64,000 nt of DNA, taken from assembly GCA_013414795.1 (NCBI GenBank), contig CP058732.1, positions 2,581,737 through 2,645,736 on the forward strand, read 5' to 3'. This document shows positions 1 to 9,808 of this stretch, in pieces. The notes beneath the pieces were generated by a model that was not told the origin of the DNA, made no database searches, and worked only from the letters and a program-made list of their open reading frames with translations. This DNA is from Candidatus Kapaibacterium sp. Lineage in GTDB: Bacteria; Bacteroidota; Ignavibacteria; Kapaibacteriales; UBA2268. Positions within the stretch are counted from its first letter, which is position 1; each line of letters opens with the position of its first letter. Both the position numbers and the translations under genes were made by a program.

Positions 1-2
1 AG

Positions 3-224
3 GGATTAATAAAAATCAAGGCACCTATGCCAGGCTTGGTCGTTAAACTACTCGGAGAGGAAGGAGCAAAAATTTCCAAAGGTGAAAAAGTCGTAATTAT
101 CGAAGCAATGAAAATGGAAAATGCTCTTGTCTCCCCAATCAATGGTACAATCCAAAAAATTTATGTCAAGGAAGGTCAAACAGTTGAAAAAGACGCTGTT
201 CTGGTTGAAATTGTATCAACTTAA
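3..224 (+). CDS. Biotinyl (biotin carboxyl carrier) domain protein, 5' truncated
   Basis: This is the C-terminal part of a biotin carrier. The reading frame is open to the left edge of the window, so the N-terminus is missing. The visible part is a complete biotinyl domain with the biotinylation motif EAMKMEN, in which the second Lys is modified, followed by the hallmark SPINGTI and EGQTVEKDAVL segments. The domain carries carboxyl groups between a biotin carboxylase and a carboxyltransferase, as in acyl-CoA or pyruvate carboxylases and decarboxylases. Whether this is a stand-alone carrier or the tail of a long carboxylase cannot be decided from the fragment. Confidence 0.9.
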   Translation, partial: GLIKIKAPMPGLVVKLLGEEGAKISKGEKVVIIEAMKMENALVSPINGTIQKIYVKEGQTVEKDAVLVEIVST

Positions 225-277
225 AATTTTTATACATTCCATCGTCAAATCTAATTAGGCATTTACGAGTTGTTGCA

Positions 278-1687
278 GTGTTTAGATATTGTTGGTTTAT
301 TCTATTGACTTTGTTCTGGGCTTGTTCAACACCAAAAAAGCCAAGAGATTTCGATTTGCAAAAAGACGTTTGGGAACAGCCAGACTCTACAAAATCGACA
401 ATTTATTTAACTGGAACAAAATCTATCGACTCTGTCGACCCCAATTCACTTAAATACGACATTTGGAGAATTGAAATCGACAAATATCCCGACACAGTGA
501 AACTTTTTGCCAGAGTTTTCGACCAAGATGGAAATTTTGTCTCGCAAATGGCTGAACCATATCGAAAATCGAACCACAAATACTTCAACTTTCTCGAAGA
601 ATATCTTGGGAAAGTCTACAATATCCGAAGGGTACCAATCGAACAATTCAATGTCCGTGAGTATGGTGCAAATGATTCTATTCCCTATTACATAGCACTG
701 ACTGTCGATTACAGCGGTTCTATGAGCGGAGTTACAAACGCCATTTTCGAAGGGACAGAGTTGTTCATTTCTTTAAAGTATAACAACGACAGAATTGCCT
801 TTTGTACATTCAACAAAGATTTTGATTTAAAAATACCATTTGAGAAAAACAAAGAAAAGTTGCTCGAAGAGTTTCGAGCAAAAAGAATGCAAGGCTTTGG
901 ACTTTACTCTGGGCTATTCGATGCCATTTACAAAAGCATAGATATGTTTACAACAATGCCCGACGACGGTTTTCCACGCCTCGTCGTTGTTTTCTCCGAT
1001 GGAGACGACAATTATTCCCGCTCAAAAATTGGTCAAATCATTGCATTAGCCAAAAAGAACAAAGTCCACGTTTTCACTGTTGCTTTTGGGTATTCAATCG
1101 ACGAAAATCTTCAAGAAATTTCGTTTAACACTGGCGGAAAATTTTACAAAGCCTATTCAAAAGAGGAATTGAAACGAATTTTTCTCGACATCTATATGAG
1201 TTTACGCAATTATTATCTAATCACTTATAAACCGCCCAAGTATTGGGGATTCCATCGAGTTGTCTCTTATTTGGATATACCTAATAGAAAAGATTCACTT
1301 TGGGCAGAAGGCTTCTACGATACTTCCGAAATGTGGAAAGATACTGGGGATTCTTTTGTTCGACCAATTTTATTCGATTTCGATAAATGGGACATCAAGC
1401 CCGAATCCTTTGCAATTATTGATGAAATTGTCGACCAAATGATGTCACGCCCACGCCTTCGTCTTGAAATTCAAGGACATACAGATAACATTGGAACCAT
1501 TGAATACAACCAAAGATTGTCCGAACGACGTGCAAAAGCAGTCTACGATGCTTTGGTCGAACGAGGGGTCGACCCGAAACGACTACGCTGGCGTGGGTTC
1601 GGTATGTCGCAACCTGTTGCACCAAACGACACCGAAGAAGGAAGAGCATTGAACAGAAGAACACAATTTGTTATTTTAGCAAAATAA
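278..1687 (+). CDS. Lipoprotein with von Willebrand A and OmpA domains
   Basis: A GTG start gives a short lipoprotein-type signal peptide ending in FWAC, so the protein is probably lipid-anchored at the outer membrane. A vWA domain spans roughly residues 135-320 and has an intact MIDAS start (D144-Y-S146-G-S148). The last ~100 residues are an OmpA-like peptidoglycan-binding domain (FDFDKWDIKPES, then GHTDNIG and NQRLSERRA). Such proteins tie envelope complexes to the cell wall through OmpA and bind partners through vWA. The next two genes encode exported proteins in the same direction, which suggests a shared envelope role. The partner is unknown. Confidence 0.85.
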   Translation: MFRYCWFILLTLFWACSTPKKPRDFDLQKDVWEQPDSTKSTIYLTGTKSIDSVDPNSLKYDIWRIEIDKYPDTVKLFARVFDQDGNFVSQMAEPYRKSNHKYFNFLEEYLGKVYNIRRVPIEQFNVREYGANDSIPYYIALTVDYSGSMSGVTNAIFEGTELFISLKYNNDRIAFCTFNKDFDLKIPFEKNKEKLLEEFRAKRMQGFGLYSGLFDAIYKSIDMFTTMPDDGFPRLVVVFSDGDDNYSRSKIGQIIALAKKNKVHVFTVAFGYSIDENLQEISFNTGGKFYKAYSKEELKRIFLDIYMSLRNYYLITYKPPKYWGFHRVVSYLDIPNRKDSLWAEGFYDTSEMWKDTGDSFVRPILFDFDKWDIKPESFAIIDEIVDQMMSRPRLRLEIQGHTDNIGTIEYNQRLSERRAKAVYDALVERGVDPKRLRWRGFGMSQPVAPNDTEEGRALNRRTQFVILAK

Positions 1688-1699
1688 TTTGGATTGGCA

Positions 1700-2044
1700 A
1701 TGAGAAAATTAGGTATTCTTTTACTTTCTGTTTTAGTTTTGTTTTCTTGTGTGAAAAAGGACATCAGCAAAACATTTGAAAGCAAACTCGATGCAAAATT
1801 GAAACTTGTAATGAAAGACCCAAACTATGCAAACACGGATAAGCAAATCCGCTGTGTAATTGAAATGTATAAAAACCTCGACTTCATCTTGAAAGACAAA
1901 TTGGAACGAGTTGGGTTGAAAGTTGTTACTTCTGCTGGGAACATTATAATTGTTGAAGGAAATGCTCAATCAATTTACAATGCAGCCCGATTTGATTTTA
2001 TTCATAGAATAAGTCTTTCCCACGACTATCAGTTGAAACAATAA
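1700..2044 (+). CDS. Small lipoprotein resembling the propeptide of the adjacent subtilase
   Basis: The 114-residue product has a lipoprotein signal peptide ending LFSC (residues ~1-18). The ATG at 1700 is preferred over an in-frame TTG at 1694 because it gives a normal n-region. The mature part aligns by eye with the pro-region of the S8 protease encoded 23 bp downstream. Both have FxSKLDA near the start and a TxAGN turn, followed at fixed distance by IxRIS and a final YxL. About 11 of the 36 positions from TxAGN onward are identical without gaps. Subtilase propeptides fold their enzyme and inhibit it (inhibitor family I9). A free lipid-anchored copy could be an immunity-type inhibitor or a folding aid; that role is inference. 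Confidence 0.6.
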   Translation: MRKLGILLLSVLVLFSCVKKDISKTFESKLDAKLKLVMKDPNYANTDKQIRCVIEMYKNLDFILKDKLERVGLKVVTSAGNIIIVEGNAQSIYNAARFDFIHRISLSHDYQLKQ

Positions 2045-2067
2045 AATGTTAAAAAAAAGGATTTAGT

Positions 2068-4260
2068 ATGAAAAGAATAATCACCATTTTCGTTTTGTTT
2101 ATTTCTTTCTCTTTGCTTGCTAATGATTTCCAAAGCAAACTCGACGCATACTCGAAGAATCTTCTTCGCAAAATTACCTCTGGGAAAACTAATGAATCAA
2201 TACTTACCGCAAAATCCTATGGCTATCCTTTCGAAATTCAAAACAATGAAATTTATGTCGTCTGCCTTGTTGAATTAAATGGCGAAAATGCCTATTTAAA
2301 CAATGATTACCAGGTTATTACAAAGGCTGGCAATGTTTGGACACTCAAAGTTCCAATATCCAGAATTAGCGAACTCGAAACAAACAAACAAATTTCAAGA
2401 ATTAGTTTCGGCAGAAGGTATAGATTACTTTTAGATTCGGTAAGAAGTAGCGTGCGTGCAGATTTAGTACATCAAGGGATAAATCTTCCTCGTCCATACA
2501 CTGGCAAAGATGTATTAATTGGAATATTCGATACTGGAATTGATTTACTTCATCCTGACTTCTCCACCGAGAACGGAACAAGAGTTTTGTACCTTTGGGA
2601 TATGTCGGAAACAATTTCTCCCAATCCCCCAAGTGGTTTCGATTGGGGCAAAGAATACACAAAGCAAGAAATAGACCAAAATATTCAGAATGTGCTCCAG
2701 AAAGATTACGATGGACACGGAACCCACGTCGCTGGTATTTCTGCTGGAAATGGAAAAGGTAAAAGCGAATACAAAGGAATTGCACCAGAAGCAGAATTGA
2801 TTGTGGTCAACGGAATTAGGTCTGGTTCAACAAATTCATTTACAGATGCTGACATTTTAGCGGCTTGCAATTACATTTTCAACAAAGCAGATGAATTGGG
2901 AAAGCCTTGCGTAATAAATTTAAGTGTTGGTAGTATACTTGGCTCGCACGACAACGAGGACTTGCTCGGGAAGGCTCTCTCAAATCTTGTTTCCCAAAAA
3001 AAAGGAAGGGCTATCGTTGCTGCCGCTGGTAATGAAGGAGATTTGCCAATTCACTCTGGTGGTGAAGTGAAAAAAGGAAATCGATACGAACTTTTGCTCT
3101 ATCCATACAATCTTTGCGAATATCAACCAGAACTTTGCCCAGATATTCCTGGCTACTTCCTCTTTGGTGCAGATATTTGGACCGATTTTGACATTATTGA
3201 TTCAGTTTATGTTGGAATCTACAACCCAATGAGTCTTTCATTAATTGACGAGAAAGGCTTTTCATCAAAAGATGTAGTCGACAATGCACAAATATTCGAC
3301 TCGACGAATAATCTGGTTGGTCTTGTTTCTATTTCGAACTCTTCATTTGGAAATTCTGAAAATCTGGTTATTTTCATTTCCAACGAAGGTCAAACTGATT
3401 TGCCAATTAGTGAGTATCTTTGGACAATTGTTTTTGTTGCCAAAGGTGATGGCAAATTCGACTCCTGGGCGGCTCTTCCCGTTGGCTCTCAATATCCTGG
3501 GCAAACTCGTTTCCCCAGATTTCAGTCCGACAACTCGATGACAATTAATTCCCCAGCAGTTGGAGAAAAAATCATCAGCGTTGGTGCCTATGTTTCCAAG
3601 AATGTCTTTACTAATATTCTCGGTGAATTAAATGATTGGAGCAGTTTCTATCCAATTGGTGAACTTGCAAGTTTCAGCAGTCGTGGTCCAACACGTGACG
3701 GTCGTATCGTTCCAATTATCACAGCACCTGGTATGGTTGTTTTCTCCTCACTATCAAGTTCCACTATTCCAGAAGAATTAGATTCTACACTGGTTGAACC
3801 AAGCGGAATTTATGTCGGAGCCGCTGGAACAAGTATGTCCGCACCAGTAGTCACGGGTGCCGTTGCCCTACTTTTCGAGCAAAATCCAAACCTTTCGGCT
3901 GATGAAATAATTCAACTGCTTAAACTATCGGCACGCAAAGATGAACACACTGGGTCGGAACCCAACAACGACTTCGGCTGGGGGAAACTCGACTTGCTTC
4001 GACTTCTGCAAATTGTTACAGAAGTCAATGAAGATGTGGAAACGCAAGGAATTTCAATATATCCAAATCCAACTCCTGACATAATTTTTGTCAACTCCAA
4101 AGAAAAAATCGAAAATGTTGAAGTATTTGACATTTTGGGTAATTCACTGCTTAAAACCAATAATTTTATAATTCCAATTGATAAATTTCCAAATGGCTTG
4201 TACTTCCTCTCCATTAAAACACAAAGTCGGGAGTATAGAACCAAATTCATAAAGAATTAG
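2068..4260 (+). CDS. Secreted subtilisin-family (S8) serine protease with T9SS sorting domain
   Basis: The 730-residue precursor begins with a Sec signal peptide (residues 1-18), followed by an I9-like pro-region (~20-115). The catalytic triad is visible: D155 in IFDTGID, H217 in GHGTHVAG and S589 in GTSMSAP. The AAGNEG segment supplies the oxyanion Asn. A long insertion lies between His and Ser. The last ~70 residues (YPNP, then VFDILGN and FPNGLYFLSI) match a type A T9SS C-terminal sorting domain. The protein is therefore expected to cross the outer membrane by T9SS and be released or attached at the surface. The C25 peptidase-family protein encoded downstream could be its sortase. Confidence 0.93.
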   Translation: MKRIITIFVLFISFSLLANDFQSKLDAYSKNLLRKITSGKTNESILTAKSYGYPFEIQNNEIYVVCLVELNGENAYLNNDYQVITKAGNVWTLKVPISRISELETNKQISRISFGRRYRLLLDSVRSSVRADLVHQGINLPRPYTGKDVLIGIFDTGIDLLHPDFSTENGTRVLYLWDMSETISPNPPSGFDWGKEYTKQEIDQNIQNVLQKDYDGHGTHVAGISAGNGKGKSEYKGIAPEAELIVVNGIRSGSTNSFTDADILAACNYIFNKADELGKPCVINLSVGSILGSHDNEDLLGKALSNLVSQKKGRAIVAAAGNEGDLPIHSGGEVKKGNRYELLLYPYNLCEYQPELCPDIPGYFLFGADIWTDFDIIDSVYVGIYNPMSLSLIDEKGFSSKDVVDNAQIFDSTNNLVGLVSISNSSFGNSENLVIFISNEGQTDLPISEYLWTIVFVAKGDGKFDSWAALPVGSQYPGQTRFPRFQSDNSMTINSPAVGEKIISVGAYVSKNVFTNILGELNDWSSFYPIGELASFSSRGPTRDGRIVPIITAPGMVVFSSLSSSTIPEELDSTLVEPSGIYVGAAGTSMSAPVVTGAVALLFEQNPNLSADEIIQLLKLSARKDEHTGSEPNNDFGWGKLDLLRLLQIVTEVNEDVETQGISIYPNPTPDIIFVNSKEKIENVEVFDILGNSLLKTNNFIIPIDKFPNGLYFLSIKTQSREYRTKFIKN

Positions 4261-4533
4261 CAACATTATTAAACATTGCTTAAAATTTGATACATAGTTA
4301 CATTGAGAAAAAAAAAATCACTTAAAAGTGAAGTAATGAATTACTACTATTATAAGTCGAATAGGATTTATCAAATAATTTGATTACCTACAGCCAAGGT
4401 AATTTGGATATCAAACTTTGTGAAAATCCAAAACAATGATTTTAGCCAACGCTCTATGTAACAATACAATGCAATATTTGTTAATAATTTTTGTCTCTAA
4501 AAATTACTTTGATAATTCTAAACATTGATATTT
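4261..4533. other. Intergenic region between subtilase and PorU-like genes
   Basis: About 270 bp of very A/T-rich sequence. It has no convincing open frame, tRNA or GC-rich terminator hairpin. It probably contains the promoter of the C25 protease gene, but no exact TAnnTTTG box is present. Confidence 0.5.
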
Positions 4534-7500
4534 ATGAAGAGAATATTGATTTTAATAACACTACTAATAAATTCTGTCTATGTCTTTTCTCAATCTCCGC
4601 AAGAGGAATTAGCAAGACTTGTCGAATCCTATCGATTACCAACAAATTATAAATGGTTCGACGTTTCGAAAAAATATGTGAAACTTTTGACTAAGAAGGA
4701 TAAAATCTATTTCGTCCTTGCAGATAGCATTTTTAAGTATGAACCCAGTTTTTCTGGAAAACCGAAAAAGTTTTTCCACCTTTTGCACAAAGGAATTGAA
4801 GTCCCAATTTTTATAGCATCCACAAATGAATTCTTCAACACTGGCGACACACTTTTTTTCATTGGTTCAAGACCAATTGGCGATACAACTTGGCTCGACC
4901 CATTTTCCAACTACGAGGCTTTCTTTCTAACATATTCCGAAGATAGCGAAGGCATTCGTTTTTCCACTCTTCAATCTTCAAATAACGCTAATTCTCTTGA
5001 TTTTATCAATGTTCGCTACCATTTCGAAGAACACCACCAATATTCAATTGGTCAACCAGAAGTCTCTTCCCAAACTGTGAATGGCGAAGGCTGGGTTTGG
5101 GAATTGCTTTCTCCACGTGACGATTTTATTCAAAAAGATAAATTTACATTCATTCGCAATCTCTATCCATCGCCTTTTGCAGATTCAGTTAAATTCAGAT
5201 TTTTTGCTTTAAGCCCAAAGTTCGACTCGAATTACACAAAGCACAACATTGCTGTCTTAATAAACAACGACACTGCATATAGAAACATTTTTCCAGCGGG
5301 TAAAAACCTTGATTTTACTTTCCAATATCCCGTAAACAAATTGCTCCTTGGCGAAAATGTTTTCGAAATTGTAAACTTGGGAACTTACAAACCAAATGGT
5401 CAACTCGTCGTTCCAGATGTTATCGGTTTCCAATTTTTTGAATACGAAAGCAAGGATATTCCGTTGGCACAAGATGGTTTTGCTTCGTTTCGAATCCACA
5501 AAGAATCAATCCCAACAAAATTGACAATTAACAATTTACGAACACAAATCGCATTTGTAATTGATACAATTTCCAATCAAGTTGGGATTAAGCAAGCAAC
5601 CCCATCGGTAAACTTCTGGGTTAATTCCACAAATAGAGACTTACGGGTCAACATAAACGATTCGCTATTTTCCACCAAACAAAGAGGGCTCCATTTGTTT
5701 GTTTATGACAGTATTCAGAGTTCCATTAAACATTTATTCTTTGCAGATAACGATACAAAAATTAAAGACAACATAAATCAAATATCTCCGAATTCAATTT
5801 TTGTTGCAATTTTCAATGGTAATAAATTACACAAAGACATTGCCGACTTTTTCGCCCAGCAAGGAAGCAACGGGGTAGAACGTGCGAAAGATGGTTTTGT
5901 TTGGATTTTCGCAAAAAAAATTGGGTCTTCGGAGAAATTTGAAACTGCTGGGAACTCTACATCATTAAATCTTGCGGGTTCTTTCCTTGCCCAATATTCA
6001 AATCGCTACTCTCTTGAATTGGATTTTTCCAATTCGACTAATGATGTTCACATCTATCTTTCCGATGCATACGCTCTCGAACAACCAACAATACGAGAGG
6101 TTCAAACTTCCAATCTTTTCGACACAACAAATCAAGCAGATGTTATTGTAATCGCACCAAAGATTTTCAAAGATGTTGCACAATCATATATTGATTATAG
6201 AAAATCGACCAACCCCGAAAAAAACTTCTATCTTGCATTAGTCGAAAACATTTACAATGAATTTAATTTCGGTAAAAAATCCCCCGAGGCAATCAAAAGG
6301 TTTCTGGTTTGGGCTTATTACAAATGGACAAAGCCACGCCCAAGTTACGTAACAATTTGGGGTGACGCCAATTTCGACACCAGAAACGTTTTGCAAGGAA
6401 GCGTTTATAAAGATTTTGTGCCAACTTTTGGGTGGCCACCGACTGATGTTTGGTATACTTTCCTCGAAGGCAACGATTTCGTTCCCGACATACATCTTGG
6501 CAGAATCCCCGTCCAATCGATTCAAGAAGGCTACGACTACATCGAAAAACTTAAAGAATACGACCAAGCGTTGACCGCAACCTGGATGAAAAAGTTTCTC
6601 TTTTTGAGTGGCGGGCAAGATGAACTTGAAAGAGAATACTTTTACGACCGACTGAAAGGAGATTTTGCAGACTTTATCATAGGCTTAAGTCCATTGTGTG
6701 CTACGACGCAAGTGATTCGAAAAAGCGATGCAATTGTTGGTAGCGAAGCCGACGCAAGTTTCATCCGAAGCGCAATCAACGAAGGAGTTGCATTGATGAT
6801 TTTCGCTGGTCACGGCTCTGCAAAAGTTTTCGACACCGATGGCTGGAAAGTTCAAACACTCAACAACAAGGGGAAATATGGATTTTTCGCATCATTTTCC
6901 TGCAATACTGCAAACTTTGCTGAACCAACTTTGATTTCTCGCAACGAGGAATACACAACATTTCCCGACAAAGGCTTTATCGGAACTCTTGGTTCTGGCG
7001 GTGTAAGCGTTCGTCTCTATTCTCTTCTCCTTGCCACACATCTTCTCAATACAATTGTGGACAGCACAGTCAAAACGGACTATTTCATCGATTTAGTAGA
7101 CATTGCAAAAGAAAAGCAAATTAAAGGCTTCGTCGATTTTTACAATATTCTTACAATTTACCACTATGTCTATCTTGGCGACCCATTGGTGAGAATGAGA
7201 ATCAGACGAAAGCCCGACTTGTACTTCATTGACAATAAAGTCACAATTGTTAATGAACAAGGAAAATCTTATTTTACGCAAAACGACTCGCTCATTATTA
7301 TTAAAGGATTAATAGGTAACGCTGGTTTTTCAAAAAAGGATTCCTACAATCTTTGGGTAATTCATTCTTATAATGGAAATAAGGACACACTTAAAAAAAT
7401 TATCAACGATTTATGTTCGCCTGTTGATTTTCAATTCCAAATTCCAGTAAATAGGCAATTGGGCAAACACAATTTCAAAATATTTATCAATCCAGAGAAA

Positions 7501-9801
7501 AAAATTGACGAATACGATTATTCTAATAACCAATTGGAATACGATATCGAAGTCTACGCAAGTTCTCTTTTCCCAGTCGAGCCATTAAGCAATTGGAATG
7601 TTAACCAAACCAATCCATTGTTCCGATTTATTGACCCAAATTACTCTGGCGAAAACGTCTCTTACACTTTTAAAATATTCAGTCAAAATGGTTCCGACAA
7701 ACAACTCATTGCTTCGTCGCAATTAGAGGAAATTAATTTCAGCAAGACGCATATCGATTGGTCGCCGAAAATCTATTTACCAGAGGGACACTATTGGCTC
7801 TTCGCACAAAAATTTTCGAAGGATACATCTATTCGTACTCAAAGCCTCTGGTTGCCTTTCCATACATTTCAGGCAACAACTGATTCATCTGTTCTGCTTA
7901 AATTTTCGACGCAGGAAGAATTCCAAAGTGTCAACTTCCTCGCTACCAATTTAGAATTCGATACAGTTTCGGGTTCTTTTCGTTTTAAGCCACTTCGAAT
8001 TCCATATAAAATTATGTCTTGTGTTGGAAATGCTCGCTCGGAACGTGGGAAGGAAATTACTGTTAACAACAAAGTATATGTGACAATGGCACCCGACCTC
8101 GACATTGTTGGCTTCCACGTGCTTATTATTTCCCACGAAGACTTCTCCTTGAAGACTTACAAAATTTTTGAAACTTGGGGAACAGAGCCACCAGAAAAGG
8201 ATTCCAGCAGTATCCAACTCGTCCATTTTCTTCGGGATTCTGTTCCCGACAAAGATTACATATTCCTCGTAATGCACAATTCTGCCCTTCGGGTACCGAT
8301 TGCTCATCAACTTGCTAATCCAGAAAGTCCAGGTTCGCTCGATACACTTCGCCAAGCATTTCGAGAATGGGGTTGTACTTATGCAGATTCCATTGGCTCT
8401 GATATAAGATATTATGGCAACTCTTTCTTTATGGTTGGAAGAGTAGTAAACGGGAAAAAAATATTAATCGACGAAGGTTTCGATTTGGACGGCGATACTG
8501 TGCAATCCGAAGGTTATATTATCCAAAATCCACAAAAAGCCAAATTCATAACACCAATTTTTGGCACAGCGAAAGAGTGGAATTACGCAAATCTTGATAT
8601 TCAAGTTCAAGACACAACAATCCACTTCAAAACCAAACTCTACGGGCTCAATTTACCATACGGTACTCAAAAAGAAACATTGATTCAATCGACAGACACG
8701 ACATACTTCGATTTACAGAAAATCAAAGCAAGGACTTATCCATATTTAATGCTTGAAACGGAAATCTCAAATCCAAAAGAAAGCGAGAAGTTTGCTATAA
8801 AAGATTTATCGCTTGAATTCGTTCCAGTTCCAGAAATTGCTATTAATATAGATTACCCAGAAGCAAAACAAATAGATACGCTTCGAGGCGAGGAAATTAA
8901 TTACTCTTTCACTGTGTACAATCTTTCATCCAGAAGTAGTTCAGATTCTATTGGTATTTCAATATATCAACTCTCCAAATCTCAAAATTACCTTTACAAC
9001 AAAATCTCAATTCCAACACTAAAAAATTCGCAAACATTTCAATACAGCAGAAACCTCGTAACAGATTATTTCGACAACCAAAACACAATATCTTTCAATC
9101 TTGAAAATAAATTACCAGAGTTATACTTATTCAACAATTCGAAATCGTTTAAACTTAATGTTTATGAAGATGAGACAAAGCCAGAAATAGTTTTGTACCT
9201 CGACGGAACGAAAATCAATGGTGGTGAATACGTTTCGAAAAATCCAAAGGTCTATATTGAAATATACGACAACAGCCGTTTGCCGTTTGATTCCTCCAAT
9301 GTAACTTTACTCATCAATGTTCAGAAATATAATTTAGGCAAACAAGCAAAATTTGTGAGTTATGGACGGAACGTGCCTCTCAAGTGCACATTTACACTCG
9401 AACCCGATGAACTTGAATACGGAGTGAACTATTTCACCATATACGCTTCCGACGCAACTGGCAACAAGGATACCCTCGACGTTCCAGTCTATGTCGCTCG
9501 CAAAGCCAAAATTCAAACATATTCTGTCGGACCAAATCCAACCTCGGACGGAACCACTTTCTACGTAAATTTCGTTTCCCCAAAATTGGGTAATACACTT
9601 GTCGTTGATATTTATGACTATGTTGGGAATAAAATCCGAACGCTTTCGAAACCTATTTCACTCAACTTTGACTACATTTATTGGGATGGATTTGATTCGG
9701 AAGGACGCTCGACCCCGCAAGGTGTTTACTTCTACAAAATAAGTGTCATAGGCGAGATTTATTCAGACCCCGTTTTTGGCAAATTGGTCAAAGTTCACTA
9801 A
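4534..9801 (+). CDS. Giant C25 gingipain-family protease, PorU/PorU2-like T9SS sortase candidate
   Basis: With the ATG at 4534 the product has 1755 residues and a clean signal peptide (MKRILILITLLINSVYVFS). An in-frame TTG nine bases earlier is less likely. The C25 peptidase domain lies at about residues 540-900, with His760 in FAGHGS and Cys790 in FSCNTANF as the expected catalytic pair. A long beta-rich region follows, and the C-terminus is a FlgD-like/T9SS-type Ig domain (GPNPTSDG, then YWDGFDSEGRSTPQGVY). C25 proteins of this architecture include PorU, which removes cargo sorting domains at the cell surface and attaches cargo. The subtilase just upstream carries such a domain. A secreted C25 protease rather than the sortase remains possible. 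Confidence 0.8.
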   Translation: MKRILILITLLINSVYVFSQSPQEELARLVESYRLPTNYKWFDVSKKYVKLLTKKDKIYFVLADSIFKYEPSFSGKPKKFFHLLHKGIEVPIFIASTNEFFNTGDTLFFIGSRPIGDTTWLDPFSNYEAFFLTYSEDSEGIRFSTLQSSNNANSLDFINVRYHFEEHHQYSIGQPEVSSQTVNGEGWVWELLSPRDDFIQKDKFTFIRNLYPSPFADSVKFRFFALSPKFDSNYTKHNIAVLINNDTAYRNIFPAGKNLDFTFQYPVNKLLLGENVFEIVNLGTYKPNGQLVVPDVIGFQFFEYESKDIPLAQDGFASFRIHKESIPTKLTINNLRTQIAFVIDTISNQVGIKQATPSVNFWVNSTNRDLRVNINDSLFSTKQRGLHLFVYDSIQSSIKHLFFADNDTKIKDNINQISPNSIFVAIFNGNKLHKDIADFFAQQGSNGVERAKDGFVWIFAKKIGSSEKFETAGNSTSLNLAGSFLAQYSNRYSLELDFSNSTNDVHIYLSDAYALEQPTIREVQTSNLFDTTNQADVIVIAPKIFKDVAQSYIDYRKSTNPEKNFYLALVENIYNEFNFGKKSPEAIKRFLVWAYYKWTKPRPSYVTIWGDANFDTRNVLQGSVYKDFVPTFGWPPTDVWYTFLEGNDFVPDIHLGRIPVQSIQEGYDYIEKLKEYDQALTATWMKKFLFLSGGQDELEREYFYDRLKGDFADFIIGLSPLCATTQVIRKSDAIVGSEADASFIRSAINEGVALMIFAGHGSAKVFDTDGWKVQTLNNKGKYGFFASFSCNTANFAEPTLISRNEEYTTFPDKGFIGTLGSGGVSVRLYSLLLATHLLNTIVDSTVKTDYFIDLVDIAKEKQIKGFVDFYNILTIYHYVYLGDPLVRMRIRRKPDLYFIDNKVTIVNEQGKSYFTQNDSLIIIKGLIGNAGFSKKDSYNLWVIHSYNGNKDTLKKIINDLCSPVDFQFQIPVNRQLGKHNFKIFINPEKKIDEYDYSNNQLEYDIEVYASSLFPVEPLSNWNVNQTNPLFRFIDPNYSGENVSYTFKIFSQNGSDKQLIASSQLEEINFSKTHIDWSPKIYLPEGHYWLFAQKFSKDTSIRTQSLWLPFHTFQATTDSSVLLKFSTQEEFQSVNFLATNLEFDTVSGSFRFKPLRIPYKIMSCVGNARSERGKEITVNNKVYVTMAPDLDIVGFHVLIISHEDFSLKTYKIFETWGTEPPEKDSSSIQLVHFLRDSVPDKDYIFLVMHNSALRVPIAHQLANPESPGSLDTLRQAFREWGCTYADSIGSDIRYYGNSFFMVGRVVNGKKILIDEGFDLDGDTVQSEGYIIQNPQKAKFITPIFGTAKEWNYANLDIQVQDTTIHFKTKLYGLNLPYGTQKETLIQSTDTTYFDLQKIKARTYPYLMLETEISNPKESEKFAIKDLSLEFVPVPEIAINIDYPEAKQIDTLRGEEINYSFTVYNLSSRSSSDSIGISIYQLSKSQNYLYNKISIPTLKNSQTFQYSRNLVTDYFDNQNTISFNLENKLPELYLFNNSKSFKLNVYEDETKPEIVLYLDGTKINGGEYVSKNPKVYIEIYDNSRLPFDSSNVTLLINVQKYNLGKQAKFVSYGRNVPLKCTFTLEPDELEYGVNYFTIYASDATGNKDTLDVPVYVARKAKIQTYSVGPNPTSDGTTFYVNFVSPKLGNTLVVDIYDYVGNKIRTLSKPISLNFDYIYWDGFDSEGRSTPQGVYFYKISVIGEIYSDPVFGKLVKVH

Positions 9802-9808
9802 TAAAATT

